Below the pieces are notes generated by a model, which saw nothing but the letters and a program-made list of their open reading frames with translations, searched no databases and was not told the origin of the DNA. This document shows, piece after piece, positions 35,474 to 47,261 of a DNA stretch of 64,000 bases (position 1 is the first letter of the stretch; every line of letters begins with the position of its first letter). The stretch covers positions 1,088,816-1,152,815 of the forward strand of contig MU006095.1 in the NCBI GenBank assembly GCA_010093705.1, in the 5' to 3' direction. Source of the DNA: Patellaria atrata CBS 101060. Its lineage: Eukaryota; Ascomycota; Dothideomycetes; Patellariales; Patellariaceae. The position numbers were made by a program, and so were the translations under genes.

Positions 35474-36935
35474 ATGAGTTTCCCAAACTATGATCAGTTT
35501 CAAGGTCAGCCTGGCGCTGAGGATGCTGGCGCTCCAGGCGCACCCGGTCAACAACAACAGCAACAGCAACCTGGCCAGCAGATAGAGAATGCTGCGGGAC
35601 AATTTCAAGGTGGCAACATGGGTCCAGGATCTGCCGGTCAACAACAGCAAGGAGACAGCTCCAAGACAACTCTCTGGTACGTCACTTGGAACGACAGGCT
35701 ACAATAGAAGTTGAAATGCGAATGTATACGACAACATCATACTAACGGGCCTTGCAGGATGGGCGAATTGGAACCTTGGATTGACGAAAACTTCGTCCGC
35801 AGTATTTGGTTTGGCATGGGGGAGCAAGTCAACGTCAAGATGATCCGCGACAAATTCTCAGGGTAAGGCAATCCAACCACCCCGAATGATGATACAGTAT
35901 TAACCAATTTCCGAAGAAGCAACGCCGGTTATTGCTTCGTTGATTTCGCTTCTCCTGAAGCCGCAGCGAAAGCCTTGAATTTGAACGGAACTCTAATCCC
36001 GAACTCCAGTCGACCATTCAAGTTGAACTGGGCATCTGGTGGCGGGCTTGCTGATCGCAGGTATGTTACACCGCATTCTGGAATCGGCCAACTGACTTTC
36101 TCGATAGCCGAGACGACCGCGGACCCGAATTTTCCATTTTCGTCGGTGATCTCGGACCTGAGGTAAATGAATACGTACTTGTATCCCTTTTCCAAAATCG
36201 CTTCCCGTCATGCAAATCTGCCAAGATCATGTCCGATCCGCTCACTGGAATGTCGCGCGGCTATGGATTTGTCCGCTTCTCCGACGAATCAGAGCAGCAG
36301 CGAGCATTGGTCGACATGCAAGGCGTGTACTGCGGTAACCGCCCGATGCGCATCTCTACCGCAACCCCAAAGAATAAGAGTGGGGGTCCAGGTCCCGCCG
36401 GTATGGCTATGGGCGCAGGTGGTGCTATGGGCGCCGGACCTGTTGGAATGTTCGGCATGGGGGCACCGCCGATGGGTTACTACGGCGGTGGTGCTGCACC
36501 ATCACAGCCTATGAACCAGTTCACGGATCCAAACAACACCACAGTCTTTGTTGGCGGTCTTTCTGGTTACGTCACCGAGGATGAGTTACGGTCTTTCTTC
36601 CAGGGATTCGGTGAGATTACATACGTTAAGATTCCACCCGGCAAAGGTTGCGGTTTTGTTCAGTTCGTACAACGACACGCCGCAGAAATGGCAATCAACC
36701 AGATGCAGGGCTATCCGATTGGAAACTCTAGGGTCAGGCTTTCCTGGGGCCGTAGTCAGAACAATTCCGGTCCGGCCGGCACCCCTTACCGACCAGCACC
36801 ACCACCGCCAGTCTACCCATCCATGGGAGGTATGCCTCCTCAAAATCATTACGGCAATTTCGCTCCTTTCAAGGTAAGTGCGGCAACGGTAAACGCGTCC
36901 GTCTCCGCCGACAATGCTAACCTGGGTTTCAGTAA
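35474..36935 (+). CDS. Three-RRM mRNA-binding protein (Csx1/Nam8/TIA-1-like)
   Basis: Five exons: 35474-35676, 35758-35862, 35917-36060, 36108-36873, 36933-36935, 406 residues. The N-terminus is Gln/Gly/Ala-rich with a Q7 run. RRM1 covers about 69-150 (GYCFVDF as RNP1), RRM2 about 160-240 (IFVGDLG as RNP2, RGYGFVRF as RNP1) and RRM3 about 296-365 (VFVGGLSG, CGFVQF). A Gly/Met/Ala-rich linker separates RRM2 and RRM3. This order and spacing match fission yeast Csx1 and yeast Nam8/Ngr1, which act on mRNA stability or splicing; which role applies here is inferred only by family. In this model the last intron ends directly before TAA, so the final exon contributes only the stop codon; if that intron is retained the frame runs on to 36966. 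Confidence 0.9.
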
Positions 36936-38941
36936 GCGCATTCCATCCTTCTTGATGTTTCTTTAGCGGGGAGTTCATTACGTCGAGCACTGGTAGCTCT
37001 ACAAACGATCGGCTGTTCATTATCTCTCATGTTGCATGCCACGTAACGAACCTACATCCCTCTCTTCACCAAAACATCTCTCATTGGACTTTACTCATGG
37101 GTGGTTTATGCCAATTCTTGCAAAAAAAAGTGTTTATTATCATTCTTTCCTTCTGCACGGTCTTATTTATTTTTCCCCCATACTCGGTGGTCTAGAGAAA
37201 ATCAATGCCTCTTTGTACAACAGTGGGTTCCCCATGCACTGCTGGGCCTCTCATCGAACGGATTGCTCTTGCTGTTCTGTTTTCTTCATTCACTTCTGCC
37301 TTGTAGCTTAGCTATAGTTCTTGGTCAGTCTGATAGCGTTGGGGATGGCGGACTCGGCTTCTTCATTATACCGAGAACTTGCAAGTGCGAAGTCTCGACG
37401 TCTGACGGCTGTTGCTTGTCCCCGGCATCTGAAATAAGACTCATGATTTCACAATCAATTTCCTTGTTGCGGATGTTGGAAAAAAAAAAAATAAACAGCG
37501 TGTTCATGCATGAGTTTGTAATGTCATGTTCTGTCCGCTAAACGTTGTACAATTGTTTACCTTTGCTCGCAAAGCTTTGAGGTTCAGCAGTACAGTACTA
37601 CTATTATGTCTAGTTACGTGTTTTACAGGTTGTGCGCTCCAGCGATTCTTGCATGCTTGTCCTGATCCAGTCAAGTATTTGGTTGAATTCTGCTCTGCTT
37701 ACATGTACAGTCCACGCATTGCATCCGTCGTTTTGCGCGCATCTGCTACAGCAACACCCTTCTGGCCACGTTCGCTAACAAGACCGTCTGTTTAACACAG
37801 TCCTGTCAACTTCCCCTTCCAAATGCATCCCGGTTACACATTTCCAGCTTTTGGCCCGCCTCGTCCTATGGCTCCGATCTCTCCCCTGACCGCGGAACCC
37901 ACTCATACTACGCTCGATGCGCTCACCGACCGTATGAATGAGCTGGAAGTTGAGAAAAGGCGTCCGCGTGACAGCTTCGATCCTGACACGAGTGGGCCCA
38001 TAGTTCGTACTCCCAAACCTTGATTGTCGTGGATCACTGGGGGAAAAGCGTTTTTGCAGTGAGCTTTTTTTTTTGGAAGGTATGTAATGTATATCGCTTT
38101 AAGTTAGTCATTCTTTAAACACCGGAAAATACCCCGGAATGTTTATATGGGTTTATACGGGTTTATGCGGGTTCGGAAAACAAAAAAGATTTTGAGCATC
38201 GGTTTATAGATGGGAGGCAGAGTTTGCTTACGGAACGGAGTTCGGTAAGGGGACGGTCTACAGTAGAAACTGGACCACCAGGTGCATACGGTATAGACGA
38301 GACATGACATAAAGAAGGGTCATTTTAGCGTGGGCGCTGGAGGTCTTGGTGCTGTTGCTGCGTCTTTATCTTGATCTAGAGAGGCGCGAAAGTGTTACCT
38401 CCGTGGTCACTTCCGGAGGCAATAAATCGCTAATAATAATGGTTGCTGTTTTTTTTTTTTTGGTATCTATCAGGCTTCGATCAAAGTGTTGATCCGAAAT
38501 TCTCCGTTTTATTTCTCTCTCCAATGTGTTTTGGTCTTCTTCAGTACTCGGGATACCTGATTTGCACGTCAAAATGAGTTTTCGAAAGAGCAGTAGACTT
38601 TCCATCATGATGGCATACTCCCCAGTCTGCACCTACTTATTTCAGTCGCTTCAGGAGTCGCTTCCTTTTCTTCAACTGCTCACCGAAGTTGCTTCCTTTC
38701 TATCAACTAGTCCCCACGATTATCATACGACGGTCCTAAGGTACTCGTATGCACCTTCCTCCAAATTCAAGACACGTAAACATCGAAGACTTCATCGCAG
38801 ACGACGGGAAATTAAAAATCAAATCCCCTCAACATCTCGTAATGCTCTACGCCATCCTCATTCTTCTCTCCAACTTTTCTATTGATTTCCCATTAGAACT
38901 ACCTTACTTTGCCTTCATCATCTGTTTCTTCCATATCAACC
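36936..38941. other. 2 kb region beyond the RRM gene
   Basis: Contains the RRM gene 3' UTR, the doubtful exon near 37801-38023 and the leader of the next gene. A three-fold GGGTTTATRC repeat lies at 38147-38172. T/A runs at 37480-37490 and 38064-38073. No other gene supported. Confidence 0.5.
37801..38023 (+). CDS. Possible exon or small gene, Pro-rich
   Basis: An ATG at 37823 opens 66 codons (MHPGYTFPAFGPPRPMAPIS...) with protein-like composition: a Pro/Phe-rich half, then TLDALTDRMNELEVEKRRPRD, which looks like an amphipathic helix. The frame continues upstream to an acceptor-like AACACAG ending at 37800. It could be a small protein or a distal alternative exon of the RRM gene, although the phase does not fit the 36873 donor. 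I recognise no homolog. Confidence 0.25.
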
Positions 38942-40836
38942 ATGCGTTATCAGTTCTGGGACGTCCTCCTCTTCCCTCATGAGTGCTATGTACCCATCCA
39001 AGAGTTCAAAACTGCTTGTTACGCGGCACAAGATGGTGAGTCATTGAGGCATTGTTCAGCAGACGACGAACTAACCTTTAACGAAAGGTAGTGCAAAGGT
39101 CCCCATTCTGACATCTTTCATTCCCGCACTTCCCCGCGGAACTCGTTTTCGTATTTCTTTGCACTCCTGGAAGGGTTTGCAGCTGGCAGCCAAAGAAAAG
39201 CCTGGGAAGGAAAAAGATTCTGACGGAGTTGCGGAAACCGTGATGTACACCGTGAGAGTCTTGATTGATGGACTTGAAGTCGTGTACGACATATATTCGG
39301 TCTATTTTCATGGCTATTGCTTACATCTTCCTAGTCGCAAATGCTATGATGAGAGTGTAAGCTGGCCCGAGACCATAGGTGGGTTTCATGATTTTGACCT
39401 TGGTAGATTTCTCGCTAACAAATCAGTAGAGAATACACACAGTATGACATGGTTCCTCCGTTGTCTCTTCGTAAATAGGTCATTGACAAAGGTGCAGTCT
39501 CGGATGCAACCGGAGAAATCGAACCTCTCCGCTTCCCAGCTTTCCATCGCGAGGTGCTTGGGCAAGCACATTGGAATGCCGTCGAATCCATCGGCCGTAT
39601 CAAGGTGATCGTCTCGCAGAGGGTTAGGAAAGTAGGTCCTAAGAAACCATCGACTCCTCCAGCTGAGGAGGTTGTTTGCTTTTCATTCCAACATGTTCCT
39701 CTCGGTAAGCTTTTACAACCTCACAATGACTTAACGGTTTATCTTAACTGACGCTGCGTCAGAGCTCCTAGAGCAAAAGGGTATCGCATGGCCAAATCCT
39801 GGTATATGGCATACGCCTATCCCCCATGCACCTCATAATATGAGGCCTTCAATGCCGCCGGGATACGTTCCCTACCCGACCATGACAACTAGTTACTGGG
39901 ATTACGGTTATTCGACGCCCCCGAAGCACCATAGCACTCCTACTGGCTGCTTTTCGGATCATGTATGGACTGATCCCCCCGATAGCATCGGGAACCGTGT
40001 GAACCGCAGCAGCGTCCCGTATATTCGGAGTGATCACGGAAGTGCCAAAAGTAGTTCTTCATTTGATACACCAATGCGCGACATCTCTGGTACTAGCAAG
40101 ACATCGTCTATCCGTTCAGGCGATGGAACGAAACATATCATTGTTCAAGTCCGTGACGATCAGTTTAGTAAGTTTCTGGAGTCTTTGAGTCCTTCGAAAG
40201 ACGACAGCACCGAACTACATGACACCTCCAGAAAAGTCAGTCTACCCACTGCCTTTGCGGTTCCTGCTCCCAAATTCCTGCTTCCTGCATCAACCGCGGA
40301 GACGATTGCACCTGCGGTCAGGCCTACTATTGCTGATACCAATGATGCGGACCAATTGCCGCAGTACCCTCATCTATCTGAAAAAGAAGATGTGAACATG
40401 AAGGAACCTTCTGACTATGAGGTGAGAAGTGAAAGGTCCAGCCCAGCGAAGAAGGTCAAGGAGAGTCCTTCGTTGAATATCAGGTCCAGGAAGGAAGGTA
40501 AGGAGAACAACACGTTGTCAATCAAAGGTATGTACTCATGTCGATAATGGATGAGACAATTTTACTGATTCATTACGAGATCCTAACCTACCCACACTCA
40601 TTTTGGAGACTCCAAAGAGACAGAATCTTATGATCAAGTTGAGGGTTACTCCGCAGAATAATACAGATAGTCCATCTGCTCTTTCACCTGACTCACACAA
40701 GCGATCCAGAGCTGAGATGATGGGAAGTGAGATGAGTATTGACGAACCTGACATAACATCGCCTCTCAAAGCTATCAAGACAGGAAGTGATAGATTTGGC
40801 CTTGAATCTGATACCACAGAGGATCACGAGGACTAA
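38942..40836 (+). CDS. Hypothetical protein, folded N-terminal domain and disordered tail
   Basis: Proposed exons: 38942-39035, 39088-about 39378, about 39498-39704, 39763-40527, 40580-40836, near 537 residues. The outer junctions close in phase; the one between WPET and the following EIEPLRFPAF block is uncertain and may hide a second intron. The first 230 residues look folded (MRYQFWDVLLFPHECYVPIQEF, PILTSFIPALPRGTRFRISL, AHWNAVESIGRIKVIVSQ, VVCFSFQHVPLELLEQKGIAWP). The rest is polar and disordered, ending in Asp/Glu-rich DTTEDHED, with possible nuclear signals PAKKVK and HKRSR. I do not recognise the family. The folded block beginning at the very first residue and the splice structure support a real gene. 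Confidence 0.75.
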
Positions 40837-41689
40837 GGTCTACATGATTTTCGTTTTTCAGAGCTTTAGGAAGTACTGTGTGCTGCATTTGGGATGTGAG
40901 ATTGAAGAAGGAGCCTAATTTTTGCTACTGTGGAGCTTGTGTGCTATTTGATGCTCTTTGTCTGTACTTGCGATGGTTCCGGGTTCTCGGATGTATTATT
41001 ATCGTGCTTCGTGAGTAGACTTTCATGTACATGTATTAGCAAGCTGCGGTTTCTCATCCTTTCTGTTTCCTTAATCTGCTAAACGGAGTGGAAAGTGCAG
41101 TGGAAGAAATATCAACTTCTCTTACCAAGGATAAGCGGTACTTGCTCAATGGTGTCTGAGATGGGAGCGGTTGCTCTTGTCGGGTATCTCTGGTATCCAT
41201 TGACTCCTTCCTATCACCCTACGCAGAGTTTCCTTGAGAAGGATATTTGACTGTTCTGGAATTACTAAAGTTTTTACTCCGATACATGTTTCATCCAACT
41301 GCGGACGTCTGTCCCTTTACATGTCATTCTTACCTTCTAACCTTTGAACAAATATTCTTTTCATTCTTTGGACATCGGTATCATCTATATTTGACCTATA
41401 GAACCTCTTATACCCTTCACGGTGCTGCTGATTTATCCTCTTACCTCTCCTCAGGCCCTCCCATCTCCTCTCCCAATACATTTCTTGAAGCGGCATCGGA
41501 TTGGTTTAGAGGTTTTCTTTGCAAACGTATAGGACACAGTCCTCGATTTCTAACAAGTTTGCGAAGCTGACTGGGAACAGAGAATCCGCTTCTCGATCAC
41601 AGAGACGAAGGAGACTAGCATTACTTGGGACCTGCGCGTTTTACGCCAGCTCTTTGAACCGATCTCTATTTTATTCTCCCGATTTCCTC
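40837..41689. other. Spacer upstream of MFS-like gene
   Basis: No gene. T-rich with CTT-rich stretches from 41270 to 41500 that suit a leader. The frame of the downstream gene stays open back to 41519, but the first ATG with a natural context is taken as 41690. Confidence 0.5.
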
Positions 41690-44600
41690 ATGGCAAATGT
41701 TGCCAGTACCAAGATCTCTTCCCTTCCAACTGCAGCTAAACCCTCTGGCAAACCGACTAGTAACGACAGTATGCCCGAAACAATCGCCTCATCCCAGTTT
41801 TTCGAGACAGTAACCACGAAAGCACCGAAGTCTGTACCGTTTTCGAGCACTCCCTTGAGCATCAGTGCTGTGGGGAGAACGTCCAGTGGAACTCTGTACA
41901 CTCAGTCTAATAAAGATACAACTTCTCTACTTCCTAGGAGGCCCTTACCGTGGCTGGATGGAAAATCTGGCTATCGTAAAGATTCTTATCCAGATACTCG
42001 GCAAATTCCAGGTGCTTTCATCTCCTCCGCTGAGGTGACATCCTCCTCCGGTGATACTCCACCCTCACCTGCAGTAAAGGCCACAGATACAGGATTTCTC
42101 CGTAAGGATCCTAGTTTAAGACCGATTGGCTCAACCCCGTCTCTCAGGCGAAGATTCACCCAACCACCTGTAATACCACCAAGGCCTGCTATTTCCCAGG
42201 GCTCCCCGGTTGCTCCGGATATCGTTACAGTTCCTGTTCAAGTTCGTTCTCCTACGCGGTACAGTCCTACACGCCCAGGTATCCATAGCGTGCATGCGGA
42301 AATTGTCTCTGTGGACTCTTCATCTACATCAGGTCCTGAAGCCGTCACTCGTCCTGTAGATCTCAACCTGGTGGATATCACAAGTCAGCTGCGAACGCCT
42401 TCTCCTGAACCGAATCTGGCCGGTCCCCTCAAAGATGAAGAGCTGTCTCCAAAAGCTGCCCGTAGAAAATCAAACCCCTTTGATGATCGCAGACATTCAT
42501 TGACCGATGCAATAAGCGGACTTGAAAATTTGATGCAGCAAGCAATCGATGTTGCCATGGATGCCGCCGAGCAGCAAAAGCCCCAAGAGGTTTCCCACAT
42601 TCTGGGAGAAGCGACAAGAGCACTTCGCCGAGCGTCAGCAGTCAGTGACCGCCAGGGAACAATGTTCGATTCACCCCTACGAGCTTCAGATTCCGCATTC
42701 AGCACTTCAACTAGTTCGAGATCAAGGAGTTCGAGCGCCTCGAGCACCGTTTCAGACGCCATGATCACGAACCCTAGGGACAGCATATTTCCCCCCTTGA
42801 GTCCAAACGGTCACAACATCGACCTCGAAAGAGGCAAACGCGGACGCAAGAAACACAGAAAGGGCAGCTCTCACGAATCCCTTTCACCGACACCACCCCG
42901 GTTCTACGAACCTCAAGCCGGGAATCCCGTAGCGTTAGATTGGGCATACGCGCAGTCTCAACCGCAACGGCTACCTCCCAAACCTCCATCTCCATCTCCC
43001 TCGTCCTCGACATCCTCGAAGGACACGTCGCCCAGACGTGTCAAATCGGGCAAGCGCAAACTCGTGCAGCTACCCCCGGAACCAATGCCCACGCATAACC
43101 CCCAAGAGTACGTTCGCACGCTCATCGGTACCCCGTGGGAAACTTGTATCGCCCCCAGTGGGAGGCGATCTCTCCCCGCTCAACTGGACGCTGCTGACGA
43201 TTACATGTCGTACAGGCCGCGCCGATCTAGTTACTACCACATACACGAGCCCCCGGCTGGGCCACGGCGTCGGAAGACCGGTTTCGCGGACCAGTCGCGC
43301 AGGTCTAGCGGGACGGATAGACGACTCACGCAGGCGGCGTCGACGGCTTACTTGAACAGTTTGGACCCTACGCTTTCGGGGCTAAGTCTTAAGCATCCGA
43401 GACGGAATCATCATAGCTTGAAGGGGCGAGCTTCGAGGGGGTTTAGTTTGGGCAGGAGCAGTAGGCGACGGCAGCCGATTGCGAGGAACTGGAATACGGG
43501 GAGGAAGAGGATCGTGGCGACTATTGCGTGTGTGAATACGGGGTTGATGGGGTTTATAATTGGGGTTTATGTGAGTTATTGATGTTATGGATGGAAAGGG
43601 GACTTTTACTGATGTAAGATAGGCTGGTGAGGTTCCGAGGATACAGTATCAGCTTGCTGATCAAAGCCATCAGGTCATCCTGGGGAATGTGGTGTAAGGC
43701 TGAAAGGTACACTTACGCTTTAATTATCAGAGTTGACATAGAGCAGATTGTATCTAGGACTCGCCATCACGACCTTCATATTCTGGCCATTACCCCTGCT
43801 GCACGGACGGAAACCGTACATCCTTCTCGCTTTGGGACTCGCGCTCCCTCTCCAGTTTCCTCAAGCTGTTATAGTTGACTCCCCTAGATCGCCTAAGGAC
43901 AGACAATACATAGCTGGCCTCCTACTTTCGAGAGCGGTCACAGGATTGATTCTAGGCTTCGCAAATATCAATTTTCTCCCTACCCTTTTTGATCTCTTCG
44001 GCGCCTCGTTGCAGAGTAGTAAACCACATCAGGAAATTGTCTACGTCCATGATATCCGTCGTCACGGGGGTGGAATGGGCATGTGGTTGGGCATCTGGAC
44101 ATGGTGCTTCATCGGCATGCTCGCGATCGGGTTCTGCACCGGGGCTGGCATCATCGCTGACCTCAATCCCTCATGGGGTTTCTACATCGTAGTCATCGTC
44201 ACGGCATTCGTGTTGTTCTTGAATGTCGTTACCCCTGAAACGAGGAGGGAGCACTGGCGCAAGTCGGTCGCGGAGTTCGTGGATGAGGACGATGAGATCA
44301 AGAAGAGGGTCGCAAGGGGCGAGGTGAAGTTGCACATCTCGATGGATGGGCCGAAGTGGTGGCATGAAGAAGTTTCCGCGGGCGTCATGTTGAGTTTTCG
44401 GATGCTGTTCCAGCGCGGGTTTTTCCTTCTCGCGCTTTACCTTGGCTGGATCTATGCACAAGTCGTGCTTGTCATCGTTGTGCGTACGTCCTCCCCCAAA
44501 ATAAGAACCCCCCAATTGACTGACAGAAAATATAGTTACTCGGCGCTCTACTGTCAAGAGAGTACCGTATGCAACCCCAATACGTCGGCCTCGGCGTCTT

Positions 44601-45390
44601 CTCCCTCGCCATAGGCGCACTCCTCGCCACACCCCTAAGCAAAGCGGGAATCTTCTCCCGCGCCCGCAAAGAAGGTCCCCGTACCGACAGCATGACATTC
44701 CAAGAGCGCATAACCTGGACCTCTCACCTCGCGCGACGACTGATCTTCATGATCCTGCTCCCCTTCGCCGGCTTCGTCTACACGATGGTATCCTGGGGCC
44801 GCCGCATCCCCTTCATCGTACCCTGCGTCTTCGCCGGTGTCATCGGATTCCTCTCAAACCTCGCCATCGCCGAGTGCTACGGCCTCGTCATGGAGACGTT
44901 CGATACCTCCGATCTCCAGCCCGGCGTGAACAGCAGACACAGACTGCAGAGCCTGGCCGAGGACGTGCGCAGACGCAGGACGAACTACAGTTCCTTCCCG
45001 CGCGTCATCAGCGGCATTTTCGTCTCGCAGAGTTTCGCCTTCCTGCTCGCTGCCGCGGCCACCGGGGTCGGGGGCGCGTTGACCAGGCGGCTGGGCGCGC
45101 AGGCTGCCACGGGCGTCACGGCGGGTGTGTTGCTGTTCTTGACCATCGGGCTCACGCTCGCCCTGTGGAGGTTCAAGGAGGTCCAGGTCATCCCGAATCA
45201 TGCGTTTGGGACTAGACGAAATACGGTTGCCCAGGAGAAGTTTGAGCTCGAGGATTGGAAACCGGTCGTTATTGGGAATCCGTCGGGGAAGATGAGGAGG
45301 GTTAATGTGCTGGAGTTGGGGCGGTTGAGCAGGTGGACGGAGATTAGGAGGTTGAACCGGTTGTTGAGGGATGGGGATGAGGGGTTTTAA
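41690..45390 (+). CDS. MFS-like membrane protein with 600-residue N-terminal extension
   Basis: Four exons: 41690-43570, 43623-43693, 43747-44479, 44536-45390, 1179 residues, all phases closing. Residues 1 to about 605 are disordered, rich in Ser, Pro and Arg, with basic KRGRKKHRKG, and presumably cytosolic. Membrane segments begin at GLMGFIIGVY and continue through YLGLAITTFIFWPLPLL, GRKPYILLALGLALPL, WLGIWTWCFIGMLAIGFC, WGFYIVVIVTAFVLFL, FFLLALYLGWIYAQVVLVIV and later helices; a central loop is charged (EDDEIKKRVARGE). About 11-12 helices fit an MFS permease; GRKPY resembles part of motif A. The C-terminus ends LSRWTEIRRLNRLL. Substrate unknown. An alternative start at 41519 would add 57 residues. 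Skew islands lie near 42.9-43.6, 44.1-44.4 and 44.55-45.6 kb. Confidence 0.85.
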
Positions 45391-46068
45391 GGGGGATACG
45401 TGGGAGGTAGGGTGAAAGGTCCTAAGACAACCTTCTGGAAGAGGTACCGTGGAAGAGGTTCTACGATGAAGCGTGTGAAAGGTGGCTTTTGTCAAAGACT
45501 TAGGCCGGACGGTAAAGGGGAAGGGGGCTGGCAGGGGGTTAGGGATAGGGTTGAGGAGAAAGGTCAAGTTTAAATGGGTGCTTGAGGGGGTAGATTGGGT
45601 AATTAATATACCTGATTATCTTCATGTTATTGTGACTACCTATGCTAATACTTAAGAAATGTTGTCTGGAAACTGCTACGCCTGCTTGAGATTATTACGG
45701 AGAAGATCGCTTGAAGTTCAGATGGACCATCTCGGATTTTCTTTCGGCCCGACAATGGGAATTCTGCCGAGCTAACAATGGCAAGCTCGACATCACGGCT
45801 TCCATTCTTCACTTGTTCAAGGACATTTTCTCAACCCTCTTAATTTACTTTTGTACCCTCGAACAACGACGCGAACAGCAACTCACCTCACCTCAAAGAA
45901 TCATAAGCGCAGGCGCATTCATTCTAGCTATCTACTACACTACTTCCCAAGTCTCATCAAGGCCAACAGCACTCCAAGCTCCACGAGCTCCAACCTCACT
46001 TCACTCCACCTCTACCTCACGGTCTAAAACCACGGCCCAAACCCACGGCCTAAACCCACGATCTCACA
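45391..46068. other. Spacer between MFS-like gene and TAF9
   Basis: No gene. The left 200 bases finish a G-rich half-island; the middle is AT-rich; from about 45930 it becomes C-rich, continuing into TAF9. Confidence 0.6.
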
Positions 46069-46866
46069 ATGGTCTCACCAACCCTAAACGGCATCTCGAC
46101 GCCGCCCTCGCACTCCCAACCCCCACAAACCACCCCCCCCGCCAACCCCCCCCCCGAACCCTCCCAATCCGCACCCGCACCCACCAACCTCGCCAACACC
46201 TCCGCCCCGCGGGACCCCCCCGCGAACCCCACCGACCTGGACGAAAAACGCCCCCGCGACGCCCGCCTCGTCCACGCCGTCCTCGCCGCCCTCGGTGTAA
46301 CCGCCTACGCCGACCGCGTCCCGCTGCAACTCATGGACTTCGCGTACCGGTACACGGCCTCGATCCTGTCGGACGGGGTTCAGTTAACGTCAGACGGCTA
46401 CACAGGTCCCACTTCCTCCACTTCCACCACCGCAAAAACCACGAAGGAGAAGAGTACAGTGGGCAAAGATGCGGAAGGTGTGGCGCTGCAGGCGCTACGA
46501 CTGGCCATCGCGTCGAGGCTGCAATATCAGTTTACGGCGCCGCTGGCGAAGGAGTTCCTGCTTGAGCTTGCGGCGGAACGGAACAGAGTTGCACTGCCGA
46601 GGGTCGAGAGGGGATGGGGGGTTAGGCTGCCCGGGGAGAAGTATTGTTTTACGGGCACGGGGTGGGGGGTTAGGGGGGAGTGGGAGGATGAGGAGGAGGT
46701 TGATGGGGATGAGGGTGGCGATGGAGAGGGGGATGGGTTGGAGTTGTTGCTGGGTGAGGGGGGGGATGTGGAGATGGGTGGGGAGGAGGAGGGAGAGGGG
46801 GACTTTGAGGAGGTCATGGGTGTTGGTGTCGGTGGTGGTGGGGATGTCGGTATGGAGGGCGCTTAG
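46069..46866 (+). CDS. taf9: TFIID/SAGA subunit TAF9
   Basis: Histone-fold subunit that pairs with TAF6 in TFIID and SAGA. Single exon, 265 residues. A Pro-rich N-terminus (about 1-55) leads to the histone fold, starting KRPRDARLVHAVLAALGVTA, then DRVPLQLMDFAYRYTASIL and, after a Ser/Thr-rich loop, ALQALRLAIASRLQYQF. The conserved region after the fold is also present: PLAKEFLLELAAERNRVALP and LPGEKYCFTGTGWGV. The tail (about 205-265) is almost only Gly, Glu, Asp, Val and Met. The Pro-rich head and Gly/Glu tail coincide exactly with the C-rich and G-rich halves of a compositional island, so they may be mutational rather than functional. Confidence 0.93.
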   Translation: MVSPTLNGISTPPSHSQPPQTTPPANPPPEPSQSAPAPTNLANTSAPRDPPANPTDLDEKRPRDARLVHAVLAALGVTAYADRVPLQLMDFAYRYTASILSDGVQLTSDGYTGPTSSTSTTAKTTKEKSTVGKDAEGVALQALRLAIASRLQYQFTAPLAKEFLLELAAERNRVALPRVERGWGVRLPGEKYCFTGTGWGVRGEWEDEEEVDGDEGGDGEGDGLELLLGEGGDVEMGGEEEGEGDFEEVMGVGVGGGGDVGMEGA

Positions 46867-47261
46867 GTTGTGTTGTGTTTGTTCTGTTCACGCGTGGAGT
46901 TGGGTATTATCTTAGGGGAATTATGGTTTAGGAAGATGGGTCGAAATACTCTTAAGAAATGGAATGGTGTTATGGCGAGGACATATTCAAGCATTTAACG
47001 GCGTCTCATGGCGGGCGGCGGAGTCGGATGTAGCTAGGTACATCAGATTTACAGAGCACATCTCACAAAGACGGGAGGAACAAAGGAGAGATATTCAAAC
47101 CACTCATTCGGAATATACATACCCCTTACATACACATTTTTTTTCTGTTTCATTTTCCAGTCTCCAACCCGACAAACCCAATCCCACAATCAACACCCCA
47201 ACTTACCTGTGAGCAACAAACCCCCCGACCCCCAAAAACCCCACAAGAAACACCCCGACAC
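46867..47261. other. Convergent 3' region TAF9 / TMA23-like gene
   Basis: About 400 bases without a gene between two stop codons; AT-rich centre flanked by a G-rich left edge and a C-rich right edge. Confidence 0.6.

Noticed and set aside
44854-45567. 237-codon minus-strand frame opposite the MFS-like gene
   Set aside because: Pro/Arg-rich antisense shadow of a GC-rich exon.
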